Origin: CALVUJ01 sp045128835
GTDB taxonomy: Bacteria; Bacillota_I; Bacilli_A; RFN20; DUOF01
Reading direction: 5' to 3'
DNA length: 64,000 nucleotides
Assembly (NCBI GenBank): GCA_045128835.1
Contig: JBGVRX010000002.1
Coordinates: 1-64,000 of the forward strand
Part shown: positions 15,497-24,103 of the stretch, one piece after another
Position numbering within the stretch: position 1 is the first letter of the stretch
Layout of the letters: each line of letters starts with the position of its first letter
Notes under the pieces: model-generated
Told to the model about the DNA's origin: nothing
The model's database searches: none
Seen by the model: only the letters and a program-made list of their open reading frames with translations
Position numbers and translations under genes: made by a program

Positions 15497-17648
15497 ATAA
15501 CCACTCAGAGGATATTTTTTCAATATCATAAGGAGTTAAAGTTGCCTTTTCACTATCACTTATAAGATATTTTGCTTTAGTTTTGCTTTTTGTGAAATCA
15601 AGATGATTTCTATGAAGCATTACTAACTCATAAATACTCATGCGTTTTTGTAATGCTCTTTTTAGAACCATTACAAGGGATAAGTTAGAGGCTTGTGCGA
15701 CAGCATAGCATTGACTATGAGTATAAGGGAAGTCTAACCAGATCATCTCTAAAGTCTCTAAATCTATAGCAAATGCTAAGTTTTGAGAAGAACCCCTTTG
15801 AGTTAAATCAAATTTACATTTAACTTTATCGGCCTCAAATATTTCACCAACTTTACCTTTTTGTTCTCTAAGCATTACTCCAGAGAAACATTCAGGGATG
15901 TCTGCGAAATCTTGACCTGTGAAAACATTGTTGCAAACAATTGCGTATTTACCGAAATTGCTAGCAGCTTTGTAATCTAAATCAATGAATTCACTAGCCC
16001 CGTTAGGAGCACTTGTGATATCACCTGAATGATAAGAGTTAAAGTTAGCTCCACCATGCATGTTGTGCCATGCTAAAGTAGAAACTAAGTTGAAGTCTTT
16101 ATCATAAAGTTGAACAGATAAGTCAATATCTACTCTATTGTCTTTAGCATTTTTCCAATGAGTAAAGAAACGAAGCACAGGTTTTTTAGATGCTTCTAAT
16201 TTTACTCTTGAACCAAATGTTAATGTGCGATAACCACCTGAAGCGTTTCTGTTATTTGATGGAACCATGTAGTTTTTCATAGATTCATCTAAATAAACAT
16301 CTTCAATCATCGCTTTTTTAGAGAAATTTTCTTTTAGAGCATTCTCTAATACTTCGATGATTTTGTTTGTTGTTTCTTCAGAAATGATTTCTCTATTATC
16401 TTCGATTTCTTTAACAAAACTATTTAAAGGACCTTTTACAACGAAAATTCTTGTATCGTAAAGATTTCTGTTTTTATAGAACTCCCATAATTGTATTAAT
16501 AAAGAAGTCGAAACTTTGTTTGCTACTTTAGCAAAAGCTTCAATAGTAACGTTTGAGTATTCGCTTAAGTTTCTAACTACATAGTCTAAAGATCTAGCAA
16601 AGACACCAGGTTTGGTACTAAGTAGTCTTAATAACTCAACGATGTGTTTTTCTTTATATGCTTTAACTACAAGTGCATTATAAGTAGTATACTCATCATT
16701 TCTTAATAAAGTAGCAACTTTATAGGCATTAGGAAAAACATTACTATAGTCACCTATATGTAATTTTTCTAAAGCTTTTTTCCATAAGAAATCATGAGTT
16801 GCCATATCGTCGATAGTGCCTTCATTTTTACTAGCAATTTCCTCTAGTTTTCTTAATAAAACTTTTCTTCCAGTTCTGTTTAAACTCATAAATTTTGTGT
16901 TTTTAATAAGAGTTATATCACCACCAGAAATAGCAGCATAAACTCTTAAAATATCAGTTGAAGTTTTGATGAAACCTAAATTGATGTTTGAAAGAAGAGT
17001 GCCTTCACTAACGCCTAAATTTCTAGCAAAAGTGCTCATACAATTAAAGTAGAAAGCTAGGTTCTCTTTGAAAGGAATTTCATTTGGAGAAATGAAATAA
17101 GAGAAGTCGCTAACTAGTTGCTTTAAAGCGTATTGTGCGTTTAAAGGAATAGCTTTTTTTGATTCAAACATGTTGTTTGTGTAAGCTATTAAAACTTTAT
17201 TGCATTCTTCTTCAGTTAAAACTTTTAAAGTAGTAAGTTGTGTCTTTTCCTTTAAATGTTTTTTAACTTTCTTTTTTACTTCACTAGGCATATAACCATA
17301 GCTGTTTTCGCTAACAGTAAAGTAATGTAGAACTGCATGTAAAACGTACTCTAACTCACTCATTTTTTCGATGTTAGGGAAGTTTTTGTAGAATACTACA
17401 TGATTAGCGTTATCGCCTTTTGCTTCTTTTAAAAGATTCATAGAGTTAAGATAGAAGTCTTTTAACTCTTCTGCTGAATAGTTTTTTAATAAATTGATAG
17501 ACTCTTTGTCTAAAGTAAAACCTACAGAAGAAAATGAAAGTAACATTCCTCCTAGTTCGGCATTACTGATTTTAGTGTTACTATTGCTAGTAATATCTAA
17601 TGATAATATATTTTTGTTTAATAAGATTTGTCTGTAAATGTTTTTCAT
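15495..17648 (-). CDS. TerD-domain protein, MXAN_6230/SCO0854-like
   Basis: 717 residues. The C-terminal 230 residues contain a TerD-like stress domain: RFFTHWKNAKDNRVDIDLS, SYHSGDITSAPNGASEFIDLD, NNVFTGQDFADIPECFSGVM, and a closing FDLTQ plus MIWLDFP. This order is what I recall for the MXAN_6230/SCO0854 family, in which a large helical N-terminal region precedes a TerD domain. The N-terminal 450 residues are mainly helical. GAAAGGAAG lies before the ATG and a TATAAT (17678-17683, leftward) upstream. TerD domains often bind calcium and act in envelope-stress or tellurite-type responses; the exact role here is unknown. Confidence 0.8.
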   Translation of the reverse strand: MKNIYRQILLNKNILSLDITSNSNTKISNAELGGMLLSFSSVGFTLDKESINLLKNYSAEELKDFYLNSMNLLKEAKGDNANHVVFYKNFPNIEKMSELEYVLHAVLHYFTVSENSYGYMPSEVKKKVKKHLKEKTQLTTLKVLTEEECNKVLIAYTNNMFESKKAIPLNAQYALKQLVSDFSYFISPNEIPFKENLAFYFNCMSTFARNLGVSEGTLLSNINLGFIKTSTDILRVYAAISGGDITLIKNTKFMSLNRTGRKVLLRKLEEIASKNEGTIDDMATHDFLWKKALEKLHIGDYSNVFPNAYKVATLLRNDEYTTYNALVVKAYKEKHIVELLRLLSTKPGVFARSLDYVVRNLSEYSNVTIEAFAKVANKVSTSLLIQLWEFYKNRNLYDTRIFVVKGPLNSFVKEIEDNREIISEETTNKIIEVLENALKENFSKKAMIEDVYLDESMKNYMVPSNNRNASGGYRTLTFGSRVKLEASKKPVLRFFTHWKNAKDNRVDIDLSVQLYDKDFNLVSTLAWHNMHGGANFNSYHSGDITSAPNGASEFIDLDYKAASNFGKYAIVCNNVFTGQDFADIPECFSGVMLREQKGKVGEIFEADKVKCKFDLTQRGSSQNLAFAIDLETLEMIWLDFPYTHSQCYAVAQASNLSLVMVLKRALQKRMSIYELVMLHRNHLDFTKSKTKAKYLISDSEKATLTPYDIEKISSEWL

Positions 17649-17784
17649 TTTTTACACTTCCTTTCGGTTACACTAACATTATATAATTGACGAAAAATAA
17701 ATAAAATGGGTAAAAGTTAAAAAATATTTGTACCCTTAATTTAGATTTAAATGCCTATTTAATGCGGAATTGATTATTTTATAT

Positions 17785-17805
17785 TGAACCATTTAATAGT
17801 TCAAA
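17785..17805. promoter_or_regulatory. Inverted repeat in divergent intergenic region
   Basis: TTGAAC and GTTCAA separated by 9 nt, lying between the divergent TerD-domain gene and the coiled-coil gene. Possible operator; weak evidence. Confidence 0.3.
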
Positions 17806-17848
17806 TGACATAAATTTGTGTAAAATTGTGAGGTATTTAACATTATTC

Positions 17849-17877
17849 TTGTCGTTTTTCATTAATTATTTTATAAT
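17849..17877 (+). promoter_or_regulatory. Promoter of the coiled-coil gene at 17900
   Basis: TTGTCG, 17-nt spacer, perfect TATAAT, 22 nt upstream of the ATG. Confidence 0.75.
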
Positions 17878-17899
17878 TAAGATAAGTAGGTGATGCGTT

Positions 17900-18868
17900 A
17901 TGAATAACAAAGTAGAATCATTAGGCTCATTTTGGGAGTCAACTGCGCCATTTGTGGAGATGGCTAAAAAAGATGCGATTAAAGAGGAACAAGCAAGATT
18001 AAAGAGGAGACTAGGTTATGTCCCTATGATGGATAACGCACGCGATGACTTGAGTTATGAGGAAATGGAAAAGGCTTACGAAAAGGTTGAGGATGTTCTA
18101 GATGAAATGGAAGAAGTAAAGAAAATCCTTAATAAAGCTGATATCAGTTTAAAACTTTTCCCATTTAAGCCTCAAATGAATAAACAAGGAGAAATCGTTG
18201 GATTTGTTCCAAAAGGTGAAAATGACAAAGAAATTAAGCAAGACATTGAGAAGTATAGAGAAGAAATGGAAAAGGCTCTAGAACAAGGGAAAATTACTCA
18301 AGCAGAATTCGATAAGTTAAATGAAAACTTAGAACACTTAATGGAAGAAAATGAAATCGAGTTAGATGATGATCTTGACTTTGAAATAACAAATGATGAA
18401 ATCGAGAATGAATTAGAAAAACTTGTAATACATAATTTTGGCAATGAAAGAGCATTTGAAAAATTATGTGAAGAATACAAGGGTTATGATTTAGATGAAA
18501 GAAAGAATTGTTTAGAAGAATTCAACTCTAAGATTAACCAACAATTAGGAATTGCAGGAAATTTAAAATTCTCTTCAAATCCTAATATGAAGTTTGAAAA
18601 TAGTTTTACAGATAAAGGATATTACTTGACTGAAAAACAAGTTGAAACACAAGATTTAAAACCAATATTATATACAATGATGGAAAAGGCTAAGATGAGA
18701 GAATTCGAAATTAAGAATGAACAAAAACTTAGCATTCAAAAGAAAAAAGAAATGCACAAGAAGATTATGGAAGAAAGAGAAAGAAAATATAAGAAACAAA
18801 AAGAGCAAGATGATAGAAAGAATGCTCAAAAAACTATGCAACGTATGCGTAATATGTGGAATGGGTAA
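17900..18868 (+). CDS. Hypothetical charged coiled-coil protein
   Basis: 322 residues, very rich in Glu and Lys, with long heptad-like helices at about 50-75, 110-160 and 240-315. It has no signal peptide or membrane segment, so it is probably cytoplasmic. No family recognised. It has a consensus promoter and GTAGGTGATG upstream of the ATG. The gene at 18956 follows after an intergenic stretch that contains a hairpin and a five-codon frame. Confidence 0.7.
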   Translation: MNNKVESLGSFWESTAPFVEMAKKDAIKEEQARLKRRLGYVPMMDNARDDLSYEEMEKAYEKVEDVLDEMEEVKKILNKADISLKLFPFKPQMNKQGEIVGFVPKGENDKEIKQDIEKYREEMEKALEQGKITQAEFDKLNENLEHLMEENEIELDDDLDFEITNDEIENELEKLVIHNFGNERAFEKLCEEYKGYDLDERKNCLEEFNSKINQQLGIAGNLKFSSNPNMKFENSFTDKGYYLTEKQVETQDLKPILYTMMEKAKMREFEIKNEQKLSIQKKKEMHKKIMEERERKYKKQKEQDDRKNAQKTMQRMRNMWNG

Positions 18869-18899
18869 TAGAGGAGATTTAAATTATGCCTTTTGATAA

Positions 18900-18919
18900 A
18901 TGAAATTTACTAATTTCAT
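18900..18919 (+). repeat. Hairpin in the 17900/18956 intergenic region
   Basis: Perfect inverted repeat ATGAAATT, TACT, AATTTCAT with no T-run. It lies right after a five-codon frame (ATG at 18885, TGA at 18900-18902) that has GAGGAG upstream. Could be a processing site or a leader-peptide arrangement. Confidence 0.4.
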
Positions 18920-18955
18920 CAGAGTCTAAGATTAAAGCGGAAAGAAGTGATTGTT

Positions 18956-19534
18956 ATGGCACTGCTTTTTAGATTAAGTAACGACGGACAAAAAGTATAT
19001 ATATCAGAAAGTTCGTCTAAAATAGATTTTGATAAAGATGTTAAAGTGATGGATGTTGATGAATTTATGCGTCACTTGCCAAGTTCGCAAAGGGAGAAAG
19101 TGCGAGCACTTTCTAGTGAACTGAGGGATTTAAGTAGTAGAAAAATCGGAGAGTTAGAGGTGTCTTTTGACGTCTACTTATCACAATACAACTCTATGAA
19201 CATATACTATTATATTAATGGCGAAAATTACACCTACGTTGAAGGTGGAGATTACGATAGTGGTGGTATTACTTATGAGCAGGCCTTAAAGTATTGCCAA
19301 GCTAATTTTGGTCATGATTTTGTTAAACTTCACGAGCCTACTTTACATAAAGAGGGCAGTTATTATTATGAGTGTTGTAGGGAAATATCTAAAGAAAGAT
19401 ATATGATGCTTAAAAATAAAATTGAGTTTTGTACTCAAATAATCGCTTTTGATAAAGAACATGAAAAAGAATTTAGAAAGAGTGTTAAACTAGCGATTAA
19501 AGAAGAGAAGAAAAGTGCTAGTAAAAAACATTGA
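18956..19534 (+). CDS. Hypothetical protein, probable paralogue of the 52817 gene
   Basis: 192 residues starting MALLFRLSNDGQKVYIS. The N-terminal strand pattern (hydrophobic strand, then a DG turn, then the next strand), the helical middle and the Tyr-rich second half parallel the protein encoded at 52817-53404 (MAVFFKFDADG). Both also end in a short helix after a Tyr-rich stretch. No function known. The ATG has AAAGAAG upstream; the longer frame adds three residues without a site. Confidence 0.65.
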   Translation: MALLFRLSNDGQKVYISESSSKIDFDKDVKVMDVDEFMRHLPSSQREKVRALSSELRDLSSRKIGELEVSFDVYLSQYNSMNIYYYINGENYTYVEGGDYDSGGITYEQALKYCQANFGHDFVKLHEPTLHKEGSYYYECCREISKERYMMLKNKIEFCTQIIAFDKEHEKEFRKSVKLAIKEEKKSASKKH

Positions 19535-19567
19535 TTATTTTATTTAAATATGATAACTTATTAAAAA

Positions 19568-19776
19568 ACGTTGATAGGACTAAGTAAATACAGAGTCTTT
19601 GTAGAGAGTTAGTGGTTGGTGAAAACTAATAAGAATATGTATTGAAATACACCCTGGAGTTCTTTATGAAAAGTAAAGACGTTTAACTAGCGTTAATAGT
19701 CAATTAAGTGTATAGAGTAATCTATAAATTAGGATGGTACCGCGTATTTTACGTTCCTAAGTGGAACGTTTTTTTA
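19568..19776 (+). promoter_or_regulatory. T-box leader, tyrosyl specifier
   Basis: Upstream of tyrS. GACT (19578-19581) pairs with AGTC around a specifier loop whose TAC (19589-19591) is a Tyr codon. AGAGAG and GGTGAAA features of stem I follow. The T-box sequence AGGATGGTACCGCG at 19731-19744 presents TGGT to pair with the uncharged tRNA end. A terminator hairpin ACGTTCC/GGAACGT (19751-19769) with T-run ends the leader. Uncharged tRNA-Tyr should favour antitermination and tyrS expression. Confidence 0.93.
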
Positions 19777-19796
19777 TTGAAAAAAGGGGGATAAAA

Positions 19797-21020
19797 ATGG
19801 GTATTTATGAAGAATTAGTGGCAAGAGGTTTAATTGCCCAAGTAACAGATGAAGAAAAGGTAAGAGAGTTAGTTAATAATGGTAAAGCTACTTTCTATAT
19901 TGGATTTGATCCAACTGCAGATAGTTTACATGTAGGGCACTTTATGGCTTTATGTTTGATGAAAAGACTTCAAATGGCAGGAAATAAACCTATCGCTTTA
20001 GTAGGTGGAGGAACTGCAATGATTGGAGACCCTTCAGGTAGAACTGATATGAGAAAGATGTTAACTAAAGAAGATATCGACCATAACATTGATTGTTTCA
20101 AAAAACAAATGAGTAGATTTATTGATTTTAGTGAAGGAAAAGCACTTCTTTTAAATAATGCTGACTGGTTAGCTAATTTAAACTATATTGATGTATTAAG
20201 AGAAGTTGGAGCTTGTTTCTCAGTTAATAAAATGTTATCTGCTGAATGTTATAAGCAAAGAATGGAAAGAGGTTTATCTTTCTTAGAATTCAACTATATG
20301 ATTATGCAATCTTATGATTTCTATTATTTATTTAAGAAATATGATTGTAATTTAGAGTTCGGTGGAGACGATCAATGGTCTAATATGCTAGGAGGAACTG
20401 AGTTAATTAGAAAGAAACTAGCAAAAGATGCTGAAGCTATGACTATCAATCTTTTATTAAAAAGCGATGGCACAAAGATGGGTAAAACATCAGGAGGAGC
20501 AGTTTGGTTAGACGAAAACAAAACTACTCCATTTGATTTCTATCAATATTGGAGAAATGTTGATGATAGCGATGTATTAAAATGTATTAAGATGTTAACG
20601 TTCGTTCCATTAGAAGAAATTGCTAAAATGGAAACTTGGGAAGGTGAACAATTAAATAAAGCAAAGGAAATCTTAGCTTATGAATTAACTGCATTAGTTC
20701 ACGGTAAAGAAAAAGCTGATAAGGCTCAAGAAGCAGCGAAAGCATTATTTAGTGGTAAAGCAGATTTAAATAATGTTCCTGAAGCTACATTAACAATGGA
20801 TGAATTAAAAGCAGGAATTAATGTAATGGATTTAGTTGTTAAAACAAACTTCATTCCTTCTAAGTCTGAAGCTAGAAGATTAATCCAACAAGGCGGCTTA
20901 TGTTTGAATGATGTTAAGGTTACTGATTTCAACTATACAGTAAGTGAAAATGATTTATCAAACGGCTATATTTTGGCAAAAAAAGGAAAGAAGAACTTCT
21001 TAAAGATTTTATTTATTTAA
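19797..21020 (+). CDS. tyrS: Tyrosyl-tRNA synthetase
   Basis: A 407-residue class I aminoacyl-tRNA synthetase that charges tRNA-Tyr in the cytoplasm. Seen: FDPTADSLHVGHF (HIGH motif), the GGDDQWSN tyrosine-site region, KMGKTSGGAVWLD (KMSKS equivalent), and a C-terminal S4 RNA-binding domain (about 345-405, SEARRLIQQGGLCLN). The start is the ATG after AAAGGGGGAT, 12 codons into the longest frame, because the earlier start would lie in the T-box terminator. Regulated by the T-box immediately upstream. Confidence 0.97.
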   Translation: MGIYEELVARGLIAQVTDEEKVRELVNNGKATFYIGFDPTADSLHVGHFMALCLMKRLQMAGNKPIALVGGGTAMIGDPSGRTDMRKMLTKEDIDHNIDCFKKQMSRFIDFSEGKALLLNNADWLANLNYIDVLREVGACFSVNKMLSAECYKQRMERGLSFLEFNYMIMQSYDFYYLFKKYDCNLEFGGDDQWSNMLGGTELIRKKLAKDAEAMTINLLLKSDGTKMGKTSGGAVWLDENKTTPFDFYQYWRNVDDSDVLKCIKMLTFVPLEEIAKMETWEGEQLNKAKEILAYELTALVHGKEKADKAQEAAKALFSGKADLNNVPEATLTMDELKAGINVMDLVVKTNFIPSKSEARRLIQQGGLCLNDVKVTDFNYTVSENDLSNGYILAKKGKKNFLKILFI

Positions 21021-21025
21021 TAAAT

Positions 21026-21051
21026 AAAGCGCTTAAAATAGCGCTTTTTTT
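21026..21051 (+). terminator. Terminator of tyrS
   Basis: AAAGCGCT, TAAAAT loop, AGCGCTTT, followed by T-run. Confidence 0.9.
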
Positions 21052-21155
21052 ATGTTAATTTTATTTTTTTCGACAAAAGATAGATTTTTTGCTTTTTTTG
21101 TATTAAAATTTTTCTATAAAACCTGTAAAATCCTAGTGGAGAAAGGAGGAGTATA

Positions 21156-21554
21156 ATGCTTACTAATTTCGATAGAAAACCGTTTTTTATCAAGACATTA
21201 ATTAGTTACTTTGTAATCGCTATTTCTTTCTCGATATTTTCGTTAGTGATAACGCAATCTTTAACTGTTTATGGTGTTAATATATTACCTGTGTCAAACA
21301 TTAAAGATGTTACAATTCAAATAGAACAATTGACAAATATATTATCAATTACTGTAGGAATAAATGCTGTTTATATGTTTAGTGAAGTCATTAGTTTGAT
21401 TGGTGAATATTTCGAATTTATTTGGCGTGATGGGTTGAAAAATCACGTTATAGATTCAATAAGTTTAAAGTCTAATAATGTGGTTGAAGAAAATAGGTTG
21501 GACAGCTGCAATTCATTCCTATATTCTTTTAAAACTGAGGGGTTGCTAGAATAG
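21156..21554 (+). CDS. Small membrane protein heading the first ABC/surface cassette
   Basis: 132 residues with hydrophobic segments at about 12-35 and 60-90 and a polar tail. AAAGGAGGAG lies 5 nt before the ATG, one of the strongest sites in the window. It is the first gene after the tyrS terminator and is followed at 68 nt by the lipoprotein gene, so it probably belongs to the same unit. No family recognised. Confidence 0.65.
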   Translation: MLTNFDRKPFFIKTLISYFVIAISFSIFSLVITQSLTVYGVNILPVSNIKDVTIQIEQLTNILSITVGINAVYMFSEVISLIGEYFEFIWRDGLKNHVIDSISLKSNNVVEENRLDSCNSFLYSFKTEGLLE

Positions 21555-21621
21555 AAAAGCTTGTTGATTTTAAATCTAATTTAAATTATAATTTTTAAGG
21601 AAATATGAAAGGTGGAAAAAC

Positions 21622-24027
21622 ATGAAAAACAAATCTAAAAAGTTTATTTCCATGTTTGTAATGCTATTTATGGTAATAACTCTAGTAGCTGGATGTGGAG
21701 ATAAAGAAATTACAAGTTTAAAAGTTAAAGAAGGTACACTTGAATATGTTTATAAAGAAGACAGTGAATTTTCTTTTGACGGATTAAAAGTTATTGCAAA
21801 ATATAACGATGAATCAACTGAAGAAGTTGGTAAAGATAAATTAACTATAAGTGAGTTTAGTACAGAGAATGTAGGTAATTATGATGTAACTATCACTTAT
21901 AAAGAAAAAACAATAACTGTTACATTAAAAGTAACAAATAATGAAGATGAATTATATGGTATCTATGGAGTTGAAAAACCAACTTCTCTAGTATTAAGAG
22001 ATTCTGCAAAAGGAACTCAAACAAATGCAGAAAATGAATTTTATGTTAAGAATGAGGTTTATGTTGTAGGTGATGACAATAAGTTCACATTCTTCCCTAA
22101 AATTACTGCATTAAATGATCAAGATCAATTAATTACAATCAATGCATTCAAGAGTGTTGTTAATGTTTATTTAAAAGATGAAGGAACAGATGCATTTGAA
22201 TTATTGGAAGACGCTACTGCTCATGTTGTTGTAGATGATGTTAATCAAACATATGATTTTACTGAAGCAGCAATAGGAAATACTTATAAATTAGAAGTTA
22301 GACCTTATTGGTTAACAGAAGAACAATTATTGACTGTTAATGACTTCACTACATCAATCGAAGTTGAAGTTGTAGATGGTTATAATGTAACAAATGCTAA
22401 AGAACTAGTTGTTATGACTAACTTTGCTCGTGATACTGATATTCAAACAGTAGAAGATGCAACAACATTCTTAGCAAATAATGGCATTGCAGCTATGGAT
22501 GTAAATGGTATTGTTCTACATAATAACATTACAGTTACTGCAAATGATTTACCTGCTAATTATTTTGAAACAGTAAGTGGCACAACTTATATTAAAGACT
22601 ATGCGGACTTATATTCTCATAAAGTAGATGCAGGAGAAACATTTACTTTCTATGGTAACTATTATACAGTTGACTTCTCTCAATTGCCTAAAGCTAATAT
22701 TAAAGCTGGTCAAACAAGCCACGCTACAGCATTTAGACTTTATAGTGTTGAAAATTCAGACCCTAAATTAGTATATCCAGTTAATAGTTATATTAGAGAT
22801 GCGGCTTTCATTGGTAATGCTAATAGAAGTGAAGATGAAACTAAAACAGCTGGTATCGCTGGATTGATCATGTTAAAAGTTGAAAATCATACTGCAAACA
22901 TCGAAAACAGTTTAATGAGAACATTCTTCTTGAATTTAATGACAGATAACAGAGCTAAAACTGTTATGAATATTAATCATACTAAAGCTTACGATTCATA
23001 TCAAAACTCATTATTTGTATGGGGTGGAGTTGTGAACGTTACAAATAGTGAATTTAAAAGATCTGGTGGTCCATTAGCAATTCTTCAACACCATGATGTA
23101 GAAGAATATGGAAGTGATGAAGCAAATAATGCGTATATTGATTCACTTGCACCAGAATTAAATATTGGAGAAAACTGTGTTATGGAATCTTATGTAACAG
23201 GACACGAATCTTGGTTCGCTACTATGGGGGCAACTGATACAGTTACATTCCTAGCTGCATTATCTGCTACATTTAGCGGAAAAGATAAAACTTATGTTCA
23301 AATGGTTCCAAATGCTCAAGGAACTTTAATTCCTGCTATGAACTTAGTAGCTGTTACAATGGCAGGAGGAGAATCTTTCGATGCTGTTGTTAATGGTTCA
23401 AAAGCAGCAAAAGGAAGTATTACTTTAAACAATCAAGTTATCGTTAGTAAATTTGATGACAATATGAATACATTAAAAACTGGATTAGCTCAAGTTCCAT
23501 TTATTCAAGATTTAGTTAAAGGTGGAGTTTTAGCTGGAATGTATGAAACAATTTCTAAGAATGCTGAAATGAAAGCTACTCTAGAACAAGGTTTCGGGGT
23601 TAATTCTGCAGCTACATTAGGTGCGTTTATCGAAACAAAAAGAACTGATTATCAAGCAGTTGTTGTGGGAATTAATCAATATTTAACTGCTCAATCAATT
23701 ACAAATCCTACTCCAGATGATATTGAAGCTGCACTTGCTTATTTAGATACGCAAATGGATGGTGCTAGCTTATTATATCAATTAGTTTCTACTTATGATG
23801 AACAAGTAAGTAGTTCTGATAATGTTCAAGCAGCAATTGAAGAAATTATGAATGCTGCTCCTGTATTCCAATCAACAGAAGGTGGATTTGGATTCTTATA
23901 TAGTGAGAATATGGTAGACTTCTCGCTTAATGATAATGGAAACAACCTATACAAAGGTGATTATTTAGGAATCTACTATTTAGGTATGGGTATTACATTA
24001 GGATACTACGATACAGCTAGTAATTAA
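21622..24027 (+). CDS. Lipoprotein with Ig-like domain and beta-helix-like body
   Basis: 801 residues. The N-terminus is a lipoprotein signal (hydrophobic stretch, then VAGC lipobox at about residue 25). A bacterial Ig-like domain follows (about 30-105: LKVKEGTLEYVYK through GNYDVTITYKEKTITVTLKV). The central part (about 250-560) is strand-rich with NITV-type turns and short repeats that suggest a parallel beta-helix. The order of motifs resembles the second half of the 36416 protein (AKELVVMTN versus YNQLVVASQ, then GNYYTVDF versus GNGFAING). The C-terminal 200 residues are Ala-rich and helical. Probably anchored on the outer face of the membrane. GAAAGGTGG precedes the ATG. Confidence 0.8.
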   Translation: MKNKSKKFISMFVMLFMVITLVAGCGDKEITSLKVKEGTLEYVYKEDSEFSFDGLKVIAKYNDESTEEVGKDKLTISEFSTENVGNYDVTITYKEKTITVTLKVTNNEDELYGIYGVEKPTSLVLRDSAKGTQTNAENEFYVKNEVYVVGDDNKFTFFPKITALNDQDQLITINAFKSVVNVYLKDEGTDAFELLEDATAHVVVDDVNQTYDFTEAAIGNTYKLEVRPYWLTEEQLLTVNDFTTSIEVEVVDGYNVTNAKELVVMTNFARDTDIQTVEDATTFLANNGIAAMDVNGIVLHNNITVTANDLPANYFETVSGTTYIKDYADLYSHKVDAGETFTFYGNYYTVDFSQLPKANIKAGQTSHATAFRLYSVENSDPKLVYPVNSYIRDAAFIGNANRSEDETKTAGIAGLIMLKVENHTANIENSLMRTFFLNLMTDNRAKTVMNINHTKAYDSYQNSLFVWGGVVNVTNSEFKRSGGPLAILQHHDVEEYGSDEANNAYIDSLAPELNIGENCVMESYVTGHESWFATMGATDTVTFLAALSATFSGKDKTYVQMVPNAQGTLIPAMNLVAVTMAGGESFDAVVNGSKAAKGSITLNNQVIVSKFDDNMNTLKTGLAQVPFIQDLVKGGVLAGMYETISKNAEMKATLEQGFGVNSAATLGAFIETKRTDYQAVVVGINQYLTAQSITNPTPDDIEAALAYLDTQMDGASLLYQLVSTYDEQVSSSDNVQAAIEEIMNAAPVFQSTEGGFGFLYSENMVDFSLNDNGNNLYKGDYLGIYYLGMGITLGYYDTASN

Positions 24028-24039
24028 TTTATAAATGAG

Positions 24040-24074
24040 GTTGCTTAGGGAAAAATATCTCTAAGCAACTTTAT
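24040..24074 (+). terminator. Possible attenuating terminator inside the cassette
   Basis: GTTGCTTAG and CTAAGCAAC separated by 12 nt, followed only by TTTATATTAT. The weak T-run suggests partial termination, which would lower expression of the transporter relative to the lipoprotein. Confidence 0.5.
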
Positions 24075-24103
24075 ATTATACAAAGGAAAGGAGAATACAA
24101 TTA

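Noticed and set aside
18885..18956. Reading TGA as Trp would extend the short frame at 18885 by about 20 codons
   Set aside because: Many genes here end in TGA directly ahead of a ribosome binding site (3988, 32189, 33788), and TGG is common, so the standard code is used.
24040..24074. End of the operon after the lipoprotein gene
   Set aside because: The hairpin has only a weak T-run and no promoter was seen before 24104, so I treat it as an attenuator at most.
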